64,000 bases of DNA from 2-12-FULL-35-15 sp036386835. GTDB taxonomy: Bacteria > Bacteroidota > Bacteroidia > 2-12-FULL-35-15. The stretch covers positions 1 to 64,000 of the forward strand of contig DASVUX010000003.1 of assembly GCA_036386835.1 (NCBI GenBank), read 5' to 3'. The position numbers were made by a program, and so were the translations under genes. Each line of letters starts with the position of its first letter. The first letter of the stretch is position 1. This document shows, in pieces, positions 9,189 to 17,672 of the stretch. The notes beneath the pieces are model-generated. The model saw only the letters and a list, made by a program, of their open reading frames with translations. It was not told the DNA's origin and searched no databases.

Positions 9189-10793
9189 TTATCTGCTGAT
9201 AACCATTTTTTGATGGATCACTTTATTATCACGGAAAAGGGAAACTGTATAAATACCAGATACAAGGTCACTCACATCGACCTCCTGCATTTCCGACCGT
9301 TCTACCTGTTTCACTAAGCGGCCTTCAATTGTGTAAACTTGTAATTGCCATTCCCCATTTGCAGAAACAATAAATGAATTTGATGCAGGATTCGGTTGAC
9401 AAAATAATGGTTGTTGAGAATTAGCTTCATTAATTCCTGCTGCTATACAACTCTCATACATAGCAATAAAGTTTGAACCATAATTTAGCATTGCAGTTCC
9501 TGCGCCCGGATCGAAATCGGCAGTATCTCCTACCGTCCCTGTCACAAGGAAATTGCCCTGACTTGTAAATACCATCGAACTCGGATAATCTGGTTGCGTG
9601 CTGCCTATGGTAGAAAGACATTCCACTGTTCCTGAGGGGCTTAATGTCAATAATACCACATCACTCCAGCCTGGTTGGGTGCTGTTTACCGTTATTGTTC
9701 CCGCCCCGGGATCAAAATCCGTAGGACCGGAAAAATATCCTGCTGCTGTTAAGGAACCGTTGTTAAATTGCAAACTGTTTAAAGTATTATATCCTGTTCC
9801 TTCAAATTGCCATGCATCAAGCGTAGTACCCGACTGGTCGAAATGAATAATAAATGCATCTCTCATATTTGTAGCGTTCAGCGTTTCATTACTGGCGCTT
9901 CCCCAGGAAATAGTAGATTCGAAATTACCTGACACATATATATCACCCGCAGGACCATGTGTAACATCCCCGGCAGACATATACCCCCCGTTGAACGTTT
10001 TGGACCAGAGCAGGTTTCCTGACGCATCCAGTTTATTAAGAGAAATGAAATTCATATCGTCTCCTAACTGAAGGATAGTTCCATCTGATTCAACATCGAT
10101 TGCCTGACCTGTATGGGCAATGGCGGTAACCCAAACAAAATCTCCTGATGATGTAAGCTTGAGGAGATATCCATCGTCATTAATATTTACAACAGGTGCA
10201 CCCGGATCATAATCTGTTAATGGATCTCCATAACCCGTTAACAACAAGCCGCCATCATGGGCGAACTCCATTGCGAGCACACTTTGAGAATCATCTGCCC
10301 CGATATGTTTAACCCAGACAAAATCACCTGCAGACGTGAGCCTGCAAATAAAAATATCGGAAGGACTAGTAGCGGTTAAATAGGCCGTTCCTGAACCCGG
10401 ATCAAAGTCTACAGTATTGTTGAATGTTCCTCCCACATACACATCACCGGCAGGAGAAACTGCCAAGGCATTAGCATACATATAGATTGTACCGGTGAAT
10501 TGCTTTGCCCAGACAAAATCACCATTAGCTGTAAGCTTTGAAATGAAAATATTTCCACCGCCTGATCCGGTTGGAGTGTTCAGATTAAAGATGCCCGGAC
10601 CCGGATCAAAGTCAACCTGCCCGGAGAATTCCCCGGTTGTATAAACATTTCCGGACGCATCAACAGCTATTTTCTTACTTGTAATTCCTGAAGAAGCCGT
10701 GGCAGGAACCATTTGTTCAGCCCAATTAAGGGTATGCTGTGCGGCTACCTGACCTGCACTAAAAATAGAGAGAAAAAGTATCAGTTTTTTCAT
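9189..10793 (-). CDS. SBBP-repeat (beta-propeller-like) protein with T9SS type A sorting domain
   Basis: 534 residues from the ATG at 10793, which is followed by a clean signal peptide (MKKLILFLSIFSAGQVAAQ). An in-frame upstream start at 10853 would put 20 odd residues before it. The body carries repeats of about 50-60 residues with the paired signatures DFDPGxG (five copies, one as DYDPG) and LTxxGDFVWxK, as in SBBP beta-propeller proteins of unknown ligand. The C-terminal ~75 residues contain QPNPASNSF, a central EGRLVKQVE strand and end SLFRDNKVIHQKMVISR, a type A T9SS sorting domain. It should therefore be exported and surface-attached or released. Function is unknown. Confidence 0.85.
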   Translation of the reverse strand: MKKLILFLSIFSAGQVAAQHTLNWAEQMVPATASSGITSKKIAVDASGNVYTTGEFSGQVDFDPGPGIFNLNTPTGSGGGNIFISKLTANGDFVWAKQFTGTIYMYANALAVSPAGDVYVGGTFNNTVDFDPGSGTAYLTATSPSDIFICRLTSAGDFVWVKHIGADDSQSVLAMEFAHDGGLLLTGYGDPLTDYDPGAPVVNINDDGYLLKLTSSGDFVWVTAIAHTGQAIDVESDGTILQLGDDMNFISLNKLDASGNLLWSKTFNGGYMSAGDVTHGPAGDIYVSGNFESTISWGSASNETLNATNMRDAFIIHFDQSGTTLDAWQFEGTGYNTLNSLQFNNGSLTAAGYFSGPTDFDPGAGTITVNSTQPGWSDVVLLTLSPSGTVECLSTIGSTQPDYPSSMVFTSQGNFLVTGTVGDTADFDPGAGTAMLNYGSNFIAMYESCIAAGINEANSQQPLFCQPNPASNSFIVSANGEWQLQVYTIEGRLVKQVERSEMQEVDVSDLVSGIYTVSLFRDNKVIHQKMVISR

Positions 10794-10857
10794 AGGACGT
10801 TTTTTTTCAAGATTTGAGAAAAAAACATGCCGCAGAATATCATAACTAGTCAAATAA

Positions 10858-10888
10858 AAAGACCCTGCTCCATCTGAGCAGGGTCTTT
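10858..10888 (-). terminator. intrinsic terminator downstream of ettA
   Basis: A 13-bp perfect stem (10858-10870 with 10876-10888) around a 5-base loop. Read on the minus strand it is followed by TTTTTATTTG, giving a Rho-independent terminator for transcription coming from ettA. It sits just upstream of the next minus-strand gene, whose own promoter must lie between 10793 and about 10858. Confidence 0.75.
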
Positions 10889-10918
10889 ATTTGTAATATT
10901 TTTATTTGTGTCTCTGAT

Positions 10919-10946
10919 GTCATTCCGACCGTAGTGGAGGAATCTT
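10919..10946 (+). repeat. dispersed GTCATTCCGACCGTAGTGGAG-type repeat, single arm
   Basis: The sequence beginning GTCATTCCGACCGTAGTGG and ending AGGAATCTT belongs to the same loose family as the elements near 26394 and 55949, which share a GTCATT..CGA.CG.AG.GGAG core. Only one arm is seen here, without an inverted partner. No coding function is apparent. Confidence 0.5.
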
Positions 10947-11031
10947 CAATCGGTGAAATGTATTTCTTTTTGAAGCTCCATTCGCATACACAGTAATAAC
11001 ATATTGCAAACATCTTTGCTTCATCCCCGTA

Positions 11032-12717
11032 TTACACAGTCAGTTTCTTATATCTCACGCGCTTCGGCTCAACATTTCCTAATCGTTTCTTCCTGTTCTC
11101 TTCGTATTCGGAATATCCGCCTTCGAAATAGTACACGCTTGAATCCCCTTCGAATGCAAGGATATGCGTACACACGCGATCAAGGAACCACCTGTCGTGG
11201 CTGATGATCACAGCGCAGCCCGCAAAATTCTCAAGACCTTCTTCCAGTGCACGCAATGTATTAACATCAAGATCATTTGTAGGCTCATCGAGCAGCAATA
11301 CATTTCCTTCTTCTTTTAATGCCATTGCGAGGTGCAAACGGTTCCGCTCGCCACCTGATAAGATCCCGCACTTTTTACCCTGGTCGGAACCGGCAAAGTT
11401 AAAGCGTGATATATATGCCCTCGAGTTCATTGATTTTCCTCCAAGCATTACATTCTCTGCTCCTCCGCTTAATACATCATAAATAGATTTTTCAGGATCA
11501 ATGCCCGAGTGAGACTGATCAACATAAGCGATCTTCACCGTTGGCCCCACTTTAAACTCTCCTGAGCTTGGCTTTTCCTGGCCCATGATCATGCGGAACA
11601 ATGTGGTTTTACCTGCACCATTTGGCCCGATGATCCCTACAATGCCAGCAGGCGGCAGTTTGAAATTAAGGTTCTCGTATAACAGTCGGTCCCCGTACGC
11701 TTTAGAAACATTTACGGCTTCTATAACTTCATTTCCTAAACGCGGTCCGTTAGGAATATATAATTCCAGCTTGTCCTCAACTGCCCTTGCATCCTCACCA
11801 AGCATCTTCTCATAATTCTGTAAACGCGCTTTAGATTTTGCCTGGCGGCCTTTGGCTCCCTGGCGTACCCAGTCCAGCTCGCGTAATAATGTTTTCTGGC
11901 GCTTGCTTTCTGTTTTTTCTTCCTGCGCAAGACGCTTTTGCTTTTGGTCCAGCCACTCGGAGTAATTCCCTTTCCAAGGAATCCCTTCGCCCCTGTCGAG
12001 CTCAAGGATCCAGCCTGCCACATTATCAAGGAAATAACGATCATGGGTTACCGCAATAACAGTTCCTTTGTAATGCTGCAAGTGCTGCTCCAGCCAGTCC
12101 ACCGATTCTGCATCAAGGTGGTTGGTAGGCTCATCGAGCAATAGTATCTCAGGTTCCTGGATAAGCAAGCGGCACAATGCTACGCGCCTGCGTTCCCCAC
12201 CGGAAAGATTAAGAATAGGTGTATCACTTTCAGGACAGCGCAGCGCTTCCATGGCTTGTTCAAGGCGGTTATCAAGGTTCCAGAGATCCAGCGTATCGAT
12301 CTGCTCCTGCAAATAAGCCTGGCGGTTGATGAGCTTATCCATCTTGTCCGGATCATTCAGGTATTCCTCTTCCCCGAATTTATTATTTACATCATCATAT
12401 TCCTTAAGGATATTCACATGTTCGGCAGCACCTTCCCGTACCACTTCAAGCACCGTCTTGTTATTATCAAGCTGCGGCTCCTGTTCAAGGTACCCAACGC
12501 GATAGCCCGGTGAAAAATGGATCTCGCCCTGGTAATTTTTTTCAAGCCCCGCGATGATCTTCATCAGCGTAGATTTCCCGGAACCGTTCAAACCAAGGAT
12601 CCCGATCTTCGCACCGTAATAAAAGGATAAATAAATGTCCTTTAAAATTGTTTTTCCTGTTGGCAACGTGCGGCTCACGTTAACCATCGAAAAGATTATT
12701 TGCCTGCCTTCTGACAT
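11032..12717 (-). CDS. ettA: energy-dependent translational throttle protein EttA (ABC-F)
   Basis: 561 residues with two ABC ATPase domains and no membrane segments. Walker A motifs are GLNGSGKST (~42) and GPNGAGKTT in the second half, with signatures LSGGERRR and LSGGERNR, each followed by a DEPTNHLD or DEPTNDLD Walker B. The linker carrying WVRQGAKGRQAKSKARL is the P-site tRNA interaction region diagnostic of EttA within the ABC-F group. In E. coli EttA binds the ribosomal E site and gates entry into elongation according to ATP/ADP ratio. The gene is monocistronic, with a terminator at 10858-10888. Confidence 0.94.
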   Translation of the reverse strand: MSEGRQIIFSMVNVSRTLPTGKTILKDIYLSFYYGAKIGILGLNGSGKSTLMKIIAGLEKNYQGEIHFSPGYRVGYLEQEPQLDNNKTVLEVVREGAAEHVNILKEYDDVNNKFGEEEYLNDPDKMDKLINRQAYLQEQIDTLDLWNLDNRLEQAMEALRCPESDTPILNLSGGERRRVALCRLLIQEPEILLLDEPTNHLDAESVDWLEQHLQHYKGTVIAVTHDRYFLDNVAGWILELDRGEGIPWKGNYSEWLDQKQKRLAQEEKTESKRQKTLLRELDWVRQGAKGRQAKSKARLQNYEKMLGEDARAVEDKLELYIPNGPRLGNEVIEAVNVSKAYGDRLLYENLNFKLPPAGIVGIIGPNGAGKTTLFRMIMGQEKPSSGEFKVGPTVKIAYVDQSHSGIDPEKSIYDVLSGGAENVMLGGKSMNSRAYISRFNFAGSDQGKKCGILSGGERNRLHLAMALKEEGNVLLLDEPTNDLDVNTLRALEEGLENFAGCAVIISHDRWFLDRVCTHILAFEGDSSVYYFEGGYSEYEENRKKRLGNVEPKRVRYKKLTV

Positions 12718-12724
12718 TTTAATT

Positions 12725-12820
12725 AGAGAATTAGTGAATTGGAGACTGGAGAATTATCCTGAAGCAGGAAAACAGGAGCACAAATTTAACTCTCAATTTT
12801 CCAACTCTTCAATTCTCCTT
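12725..12820. repeat. imperfect inverted-repeat element upstream of ettA
   Basis: Two ~30-base arms (12725-12756 and 12788-12820) are imperfect reverse complements, both built on GAGAATT/AATTGGAGA. The AT-rich element occupies most of the ettA 5' region and resembles small dispersed repeats seen between Bacteroidota genes. It could form a long imperfect hairpin in the ettA leader if transcription starts upstream of it. Confidence 0.45.
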
Positions 12821-12871
12821 TTTACAAGGTGCAAATATCGTAAATTCCTGCGAGAAAAAAGGGAATAAATA

Positions 12872-13501
12872 TCAATTTAAAGGAAGGTAAAGGGGATGTT
12901 TTTCGTTATACCTACGGAGATAAATAAAGATTGAATCGGCTTTCTGGCGCTTTTTCAGCTTCATGAATTCTGTGTGCAGCTCCGGATCATCCTCCAGGAT
13001 AATTTCCATATTCCGGACATTAAAATCCAACGCTTTGTTGGTGCGGGTATCCAGCACAAACTGCCTGAGCTCATCGTTAGTATTTATGCCATAGGTGTTC
13101 ATTGGATCCTGGTAACCAACCGGTGTCATTACTACGGCCGCAAAAAGGCTTAAAAGCCCGATCTGGTTAATCCTGTTAAAGTCATTATTAAAATTGATGA
13201 ACAAGGACCTGTTCTGGCAATATCCCCAAACTGTCATCGTTTCAACCCGCTGCTCCACTCCTTCCGAATTCCTGAAGGTGATATATTTCTGGTTGGTGAT
13301 CTGCTTCATAAAATCCACCTGTGATTTGGGATAGCTGGATATAATAGCAGACTTCAGTACAGGATCATTTCTTTTAAAATGCTCAAGTGATAAAAAAACA
13401 CCCTCTTTAAAATCGTAATCACGGGAATATGCAACCGAATCAGGCCCGGCAACAGCGGCAAATGGCAGCAAAAACAAAAATGAAAGCAGCAGTTTCATCA
13501 T
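12872..13501 (-). CDS. small exported protein, last gene of the dlt-like operon
   Basis: 209 residues with a signal peptide (MMKLLLSFLFLLPFAAVAG) and a mature part rich in charged and aromatic residues, with a possible hydrophobic segment near 113-125 (LLSLFAAVVMTPVG). I do not recognise the family. It begins 8 bp after the DltD-like gene stops and is the last member of the run 17621-12872. A periplasmic role linked to the acyl-transfer machinery is inferred from position only. No catalytic motif is visible. Two adjacent ATGs (13501, 13498) are possible starts. Confidence 0.75.
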   Translation of the reverse strand: MMKLLLSFLFLLPFAAVAGPDSVAYSRDYDFKEGVFLSLEHFKRNDPVLKSAIISSYPKSQVDFMKQITNQKYITFRNSEGVEQRVETMTVWGYCQNRSLFINFNNDFNRINQIGLLSLFAAVVMTPVGYQDPMNTYGINTNDELRQFVLDTRTNKALDFNVRNMEIILEDDPELHTEFMKLKKRQKADSIFIYLRRYNEKHPLYLPLN

Positions 13502-13509
13502 TACCCGTT

Positions 13510-14457
13510 TTATTCTTTATTGAGCTTATTGATATACTTCGCCAGTGAATCGGTAAATATACGTGAACCTTCAATGTTAAGGTTCAGCGCGGATATATAA
13601 TATTTCCTTGAAAAGGCTATTTCCATTTCCTCAAACCTCACATATTTAATGCCGTAATTTTCCGCTACCTGGTCGATCCTTTTTATTATTGTTTTCCTGT
13701 TTGGCTGAAAGGCAACAGCTTCTTTTAACACAGGTGATTCATAAAGTATCACTCTTATCTTTCTACTGAGTGCCAGCTCGATCGTTTTTCGCAGATACTT
13801 TTCTCTTTTAAGATCCCACTCAAAATAATAGCCAAGAGGGTATAGCCGGACAAATTCATCGTGATGGTTGTCCCAGACCACTTTCTGGGGAGGCTCATAA
13901 CCATCAGCATAAAAAGGCTGTTTCCGGTCCTGTACATAATGTTTCAACCCCTGAAGGGCATCAAAATTAATCCTGCTGCTGTAATATGCATATTTCATAA
14001 AGGGAATATTTACGAATTTGAAATACCCCGGGTCCATTTCCTTTACCACAGAATCTACTACAGGATCGCCAATATACGGAGCGAAGCGGTAGGTATTGAA
14101 TGTATTGTAGTTCCGGTCCATTGACTCAGGCGTAACATATAAAAACAGTATTTCCGGTGCTTTGTTATTCTGAAGATAAAAATACAAGTGCAGGTAATTA
14201 TCCGCAAAATCAGAATGGCTCAGGGCAAGATTGTAGGAATGTTTACTGATCTTTTTATCTATCGCTTTTGGGGAGATCATCCATAAAGGTTCGCAGGGCC
14301 CGTGAAAAAGCAGGTCGGCATTTATTTCCGCCAGCTGAACGTAGGCCGCTTTGTTATTCGCATTATGACGCAGAGCGAAATCATAAGCTTTACCTAACCC
14401 GGTGAGGACAAGCAAAACAATGATTAAAGAAATTAATATTTTTTTTATGTCATTCAA
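13510..14457 (-). CDS. DltD-like (SGNH-type) membrane-anchored protein with altered catalytic motifs
   Basis: 315 residues: an N-terminal membrane anchor (~6-22) and an extracytoplasmic domain. By position after an MBOAT gene, length and fold pattern (ADLLFHGPCEP near 47-57, YNLALSHSDFADNY near 75-88, C-terminal LNLNIEGSRIFTDSLAKYI near 291-309) it fits the SGNH-like partners of DltB/MBOAT acyltransferases. The nucleophile motif G-x-S reads Gly53-Pro54-Cys55, and the usual C-terminal DxxHLN reads SALNLN at 289-294. The standard Ser/Asp/His triad is therefore not evident. The only plausible start is a TTG at 14457, two bases after the MBOAT stop codon. Confidence 0.7.
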   Translation of the reverse strand: MNDIKKILISLIIVLLVLTGLGKAYDFALRHNANNKAAYVQLAEINADLLFHGPCEPLWMISPKAIDKKISKHSYNLALSHSDFADNYLHLYFYLQNNKAPEILFLYVTPESMDRNYNTFNTYRFAPYIGDPVVDSVVKEMDPGYFKFVNIPFMKYAYYSSRINFDALQGLKHYVQDRKQPFYADGYEPPQKVVWDNHHDEFVRLYPLGYYFEWDLKREKYLRKTIELALSRKIRVILYESPVLKEAVAFQPNRKTIIKRIDQVAENYGIKYVRFEEMEIAFSRKYYISALNLNIEGSRIFTDSLAKYINKLNKE

Positions 14458-14459
14458 AA

Positions 14460-15875
14460 TCAGAACTGCATATAAATAAACTGCTCACCACTGTTAAAAA
14501 CACCGAAAATAAATATCAGCAGAAGCAGTATGGAAATGTAACCTATGCTTGCCATGCTGCTTAAAGCCCTGTTTGTTATACTTCTTTCAAAGATCAAAAA
14601 AACAAGCATGAGGAGGATGCTGATATAAAAATTAAATTCGTCAGCCTGGTGGCCTCCGATGGCTAATGGTGCAAGGAATTCTGCAAGCCAGTCGTTCGGC
14701 AGGAGATTACTGCCCGCATTCCTGATCAGTTCAAAAGCCCTTCCGGTGGACTCCGACCGGAAAAAGATATTGCTGAAACATACCGCGTTAAAAACGATAA
14801 AGATCATTAATATCTTAAACACTTGGGATCCGGGCTTATGAAAGTGCTTTTCACGGAACGGCCTGGTTAAAAGCTCGATTCCAAGATAGAATATATGACA
14901 AGCCGCCCACAAAAGGAATGTTAAGCCGATGCCGTGCCAGATGCCTGAAATAAAAAAGGTAATCGCAATCCCGCCAAATGCGGCAGCTTTTTTATACCTG
15001 CGCAGCGTATACACGAAAGGATAATAAATATAATTAGTGAACCAGCTGATCAATGAGATATGCCATCTCCTCCAGAATTCAGAAATGGATATAGACCGGA
15101 GGGGAAAATTAAAATTCTCCTTCAGGTTATACCCGAGCATCCGACCGGCTCCGAGCGCTATATCAGAATAACCTGAAAAATCGAAATACAACTGGAGCGT
15201 AAATAAATAGATTGCCGCAATAGTGGTTAGACCGTGATATGTATCTCCGAAATCAAAAACGGAATGAACAGCCGGTGCGATCCTGTCGGCTATTACCATT
15301 TTTTTGAATAACCCCTGGAGGACCCTATTGAATCCTGAAACCAGCATTTCCCTGCTGATCTCATTCCTGTCAATCTGCGGAATGAACTCATTGGGCAGCA
15401 TCACAGGTCCGCTGGCGATCCTTGGAAAGAATGAATTGTACAACAAAAAATTTTTAACTGAATTTTCAGGCTTCAGCCGCTTGAAATAGATCTCTGTGAG
15501 ATAAGAGATATTCTGAAGGGAATAGAATGATAAACCAAGCGCAATAATAAAACTATTGATGTTAAAATGAACCTGTGAGTACGAAAAACCAATGCCCTGT
15601 TTAACCGCAAAGAAATAATTGAACATCATGATCGCGTAAGAATTTATCGCGATCCCCGCAATATATAATAAGCGGTTTCCTGCTACTTTCCTGGCGATAT
15701 AGAAATTGAAGCATGAAATAACAAGAAGTGCGGTAAGCGATTCTATGTTATAATATGAAATGAATAATAAGCTGCACGAAAGAAGGAATACTGAACGGAA
15801 TTTTAGGGGGAGCAAATAATTGATCAGCACGGTAAGCCCAAGAAAGCCAATAAAAATAACAGAATTGAAATTCAT
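14460..15875 (-). CDS. DltB-like MBOAT O-acyltransferase
   Basis: 471 residues with about ten to twelve transmembrane segments. Family landmarks are ASGPVMLPNEF (~155), LQLYFDFSGYSDIALGAGRMLGY (~228-249, quoted in two parts: LQLYFDFSGYS and DIALGAGRMLGY), FWRRWHISL with His272, and the catalytic His314 in SGIWHGIG. MBOAT proteins of the DltB/AlgI type pass an activated acyl group across the inner membrane. Its neighbours are a carrier protein upstream (17-bp gap) and the DltD-like gene downstream (2-bp gap), so the acyl donor is inferred to be an aminoacyl-carrier protein rather than acetyl-CoA. Confidence 0.9.
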   Translation of the reverse strand: MNFNSVIFIGFLGLTVLINYLLPLKFRSVFLLSCSLLFISYYNIESLTALLVISCFNFYIARKVAGNRLLYIAGIAINSYAIMMFNYFFAVKQGIGFSYSQVHFNINSFIIALGLSFYSLQNISYLTEIYFKRLKPENSVKNFLLYNSFFPRIASGPVMLPNEFIPQIDRNEISREMLVSGFNRVLQGLFKKMVIADRIAPAVHSVFDFGDTYHGLTTIAAIYLFTLQLYFDFSGYSDIALGAGRMLGYNLKENFNFPLRSISISEFWRRWHISLISWFTNYIYYPFVYTLRRYKKAAAFGGIAITFFISGIWHGIGLTFLLWAACHIFYLGIELLTRPFREKHFHKPGSQVFKILMIFIVFNAVCFSNIFFRSESTGRAFELIRNAGSNLLPNDWLAEFLAPLAIGGHQADEFNFYISILLMLVFLIFERSITNRALSSMASIGYISILLLLIFIFGVFNSGEQFIYMQF

Positions 15876-15892
15876 TTGCTTTTATGGTTGAA

Positions 15893-16129
15893 CTATTTCC
15901 TGAGTTTATTCTCCAAAGCTGACAGCAGATCTTCCACGGAATTGAATCCCATGACCTCATCAAAAGAAAATTGAATATGATATTCCTCTTCTATCGATGA
16001 TATAAGCTCCAGGTGTGTAAGGGAATCCCAGCCCCGTATATCTTTCGCTGTTGTAGCACCGGATATTATGAGATCATCCCTCTGAAAAACTTTTCGGAAT
16101 ACCTGTTGTAACTGATCCTGTCTATCCAT
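15893..16129 (-). CDS. DltC-like acyl/peptidyl carrier protein
   Basis: 78 residues, the size of DltC and free-standing carrier proteins. The phosphopantetheine attachment site is Ser36 in RGWDSLTHLELI, and the fold is predicted to be helical throughout. It overlaps the 3' end of the adenylation gene by 8 bp (16122-16129), which indicates translational coupling and a carrier-adenylase pair. It should present the activated residue to the MBOAT protein on the cytoplasmic face. Confidence 0.9.
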   Translation of the reverse strand: MDRQDQLQQVFRKVFQRDDLIISGATTAKDIRGWDSLTHLELISSIEEEYHIQFSFDEVMGFNSVEDLLSALENKLRK

Positions 16130-17621
16130 GAGTGTTCTCTTTCAAATATAAGGATTTTAAGGCTTTAAGATCTGTTTTGCCGTTTGTATTCAAAGGAAAA
16201 CTTGCAACATGAAAGAAATGCCTTGGTACCATATATGCCGGCAGTGTTGCTGCGAGAGCCTCCTTCAGCCTGTTAAGATCAATTACTTCTGCTTCAATGA
16301 ATGCCGCGAGCCGGTTGTTTCCATCTCCTGGCACAGTAAGAACCTTGGTGTTAAAGCCGCATAATTTCCTGAGCACATGTTCGATCTCCCCAAGCTCCAC
16401 CCTGTAACCGTCTATCTTTACCTGGCTGTCGGCCCTTCCATAAAAAACGAGGTTGCCTGATCCATTCAAACCCGCCAGGTCTCCTGTTTTGTAAAAGCGT
16501 TTCCCGTCATGGTCAAAAAACCTATCATTGTGTTCATCCCTGGTATAGCTGCGGATCAGCTGGTCACCGGAAAAACACAGTTCGCCCTTTGTCACCTTTT
16601 CATTGCTCTCATTTATGATCATGAACTCCATCCCCTCAAATGGTTTTCCCAAAGGGACAATACCATTCACGCTTTCCTTTTCCGATATAGATTCATCAAA
16701 AATATAAGAGGTGCATACGATGGTGGTTTCGGCAGGTCCGTAACAATTATGGATCTTTGCAGTGCCAATGCATTGCTGCCATTTAGCGGCCAGCGCGTGC
16801 TGCAGGGCATCACCTGAAAAAAAACTGTAACGGAGGCTTTCTGCTTTTATCTCCGGGAGATATTTTTCAAGGTATTTTAAAACACCGGGAACCATGCTTA
16901 CCACCGTGATCTCGAACCTGCGGATGTGCTCTATCATTTTCACGGGCTTTATTCCTTCGTCCGGGAGGATATAACAGCATGCCCCCACCAGGAGCGGCAT
17001 AAAAAAAGAGAAGACGGAAACATCGAATGTCAGCTCATATGTTTGAAGAAAGCGGTCGGAAGAATTAAAATCATAGTTCCTGAGAAAGTGGCTGAAGAAT
17101 GCATTGAGGTTACTGTTGCTTACAGGAACACCCTTCGGTTCACCCGTTGATCCGGAAGTAAATAAAATATAACAAAGGTCCTGCTGGTCAGATGACCTGT
17201 TATCTTGCATCCCCTGCCCCGTATGATCTTCTCCTGCCGTGTTTATTACTTTTAATTCTGAAGCAAGCTCCGAGGCGGACCCCATGCCCGGGCCCAGGAT
17301 AAGCTCACTTTTACTTTCCTGCAGGATGAGGCGGTTCCTTTCCCTGGGATATTTCCTGTTCAATGGAACATAAGCCGCACCATACAGGTTTATGGCAAGT
17401 ATCGAAGCATACGTATAGATATCATCATTGCAAAAGACTGCAATCCGTTGATAGGATTTATCGACTGGGATCATGCCCCTGATCTTTTCAACCAGCAGCA
17501 TTAACTCAGCATAAGTATAATATTGCCCTCCGACATGAATGGCCGGATTCAAAGCATAGCCCGGTGCAAGCCTTTTTATCCTCAGGGCAAGGGGTTCATT
17601 CTGATGCAAAGGCCTCGACAT
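16122..17621 (-). CDS. DltA-like amino-acid adenylation enzyme
   Basis: 499 residues, a stand-alone adenylation domain. Visible core motifs: A3 P-loop FTSGSTGEPKG (~154-164), substrate-pocket region LTFDVSV with Asp200 in the position of the amino-group-binding Asp, A5 NCYGPAETT, A7 YKTGDLAG, A8 GRADSQVKIDGYRVELGEIE, and A10 NTNGKTDLK. There is no condensation or thioesterase domain. The Asp indicates an amino-acid substrate; D-alanine is inferred from the DltA-DltC-DltB-DltD order, not proved. It is the first gene of the operon and divergent from the subtilase gene across 51 bp. Confidence 0.88.
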   Translation of the reverse strand: MSRPLHQNEPLALRIKRLAPGYALNPAIHVGGQYYTYAELMLLVEKIRGMIPVDKSYQRIAVFCNDDIYTYASILAINLYGAAYVPLNRKYPRERNRLILQESKSELILGPGMGSASELASELKVINTAGEDHTGQGMQDNRSSDQQDLCYILFTSGSTGEPKGVPVSNSNLNAFFSHFLRNYDFNSSDRFLQTYELTFDVSVFSFFMPLLVGACCYILPDEGIKPVKMIEHIRRFEITVVSMVPGVLKYLEKYLPEIKAESLRYSFFSGDALQHALAAKWQQCIGTAKIHNCYGPAETTIVCTSYIFDESISEKESVNGIVPLGKPFEGMEFMIINESNEKVTKGELCFSGDQLIRSYTRDEHNDRFFDHDGKRFYKTGDLAGLNGSGNLVFYGRADSQVKIDGYRVELGEIEHVLRKLCGFNTKVLTVPGDGNNRLAAFIEAEVIDLNRLKEALAATLPAYMVPRHFFHVASFPLNTNGKTDLKALKSLYLKENTHG

Positions 17622-17672
17622 ATTTTAAATTATGCTTTATAATTCGTAAATTTCGTAAATATATTCTTACTG

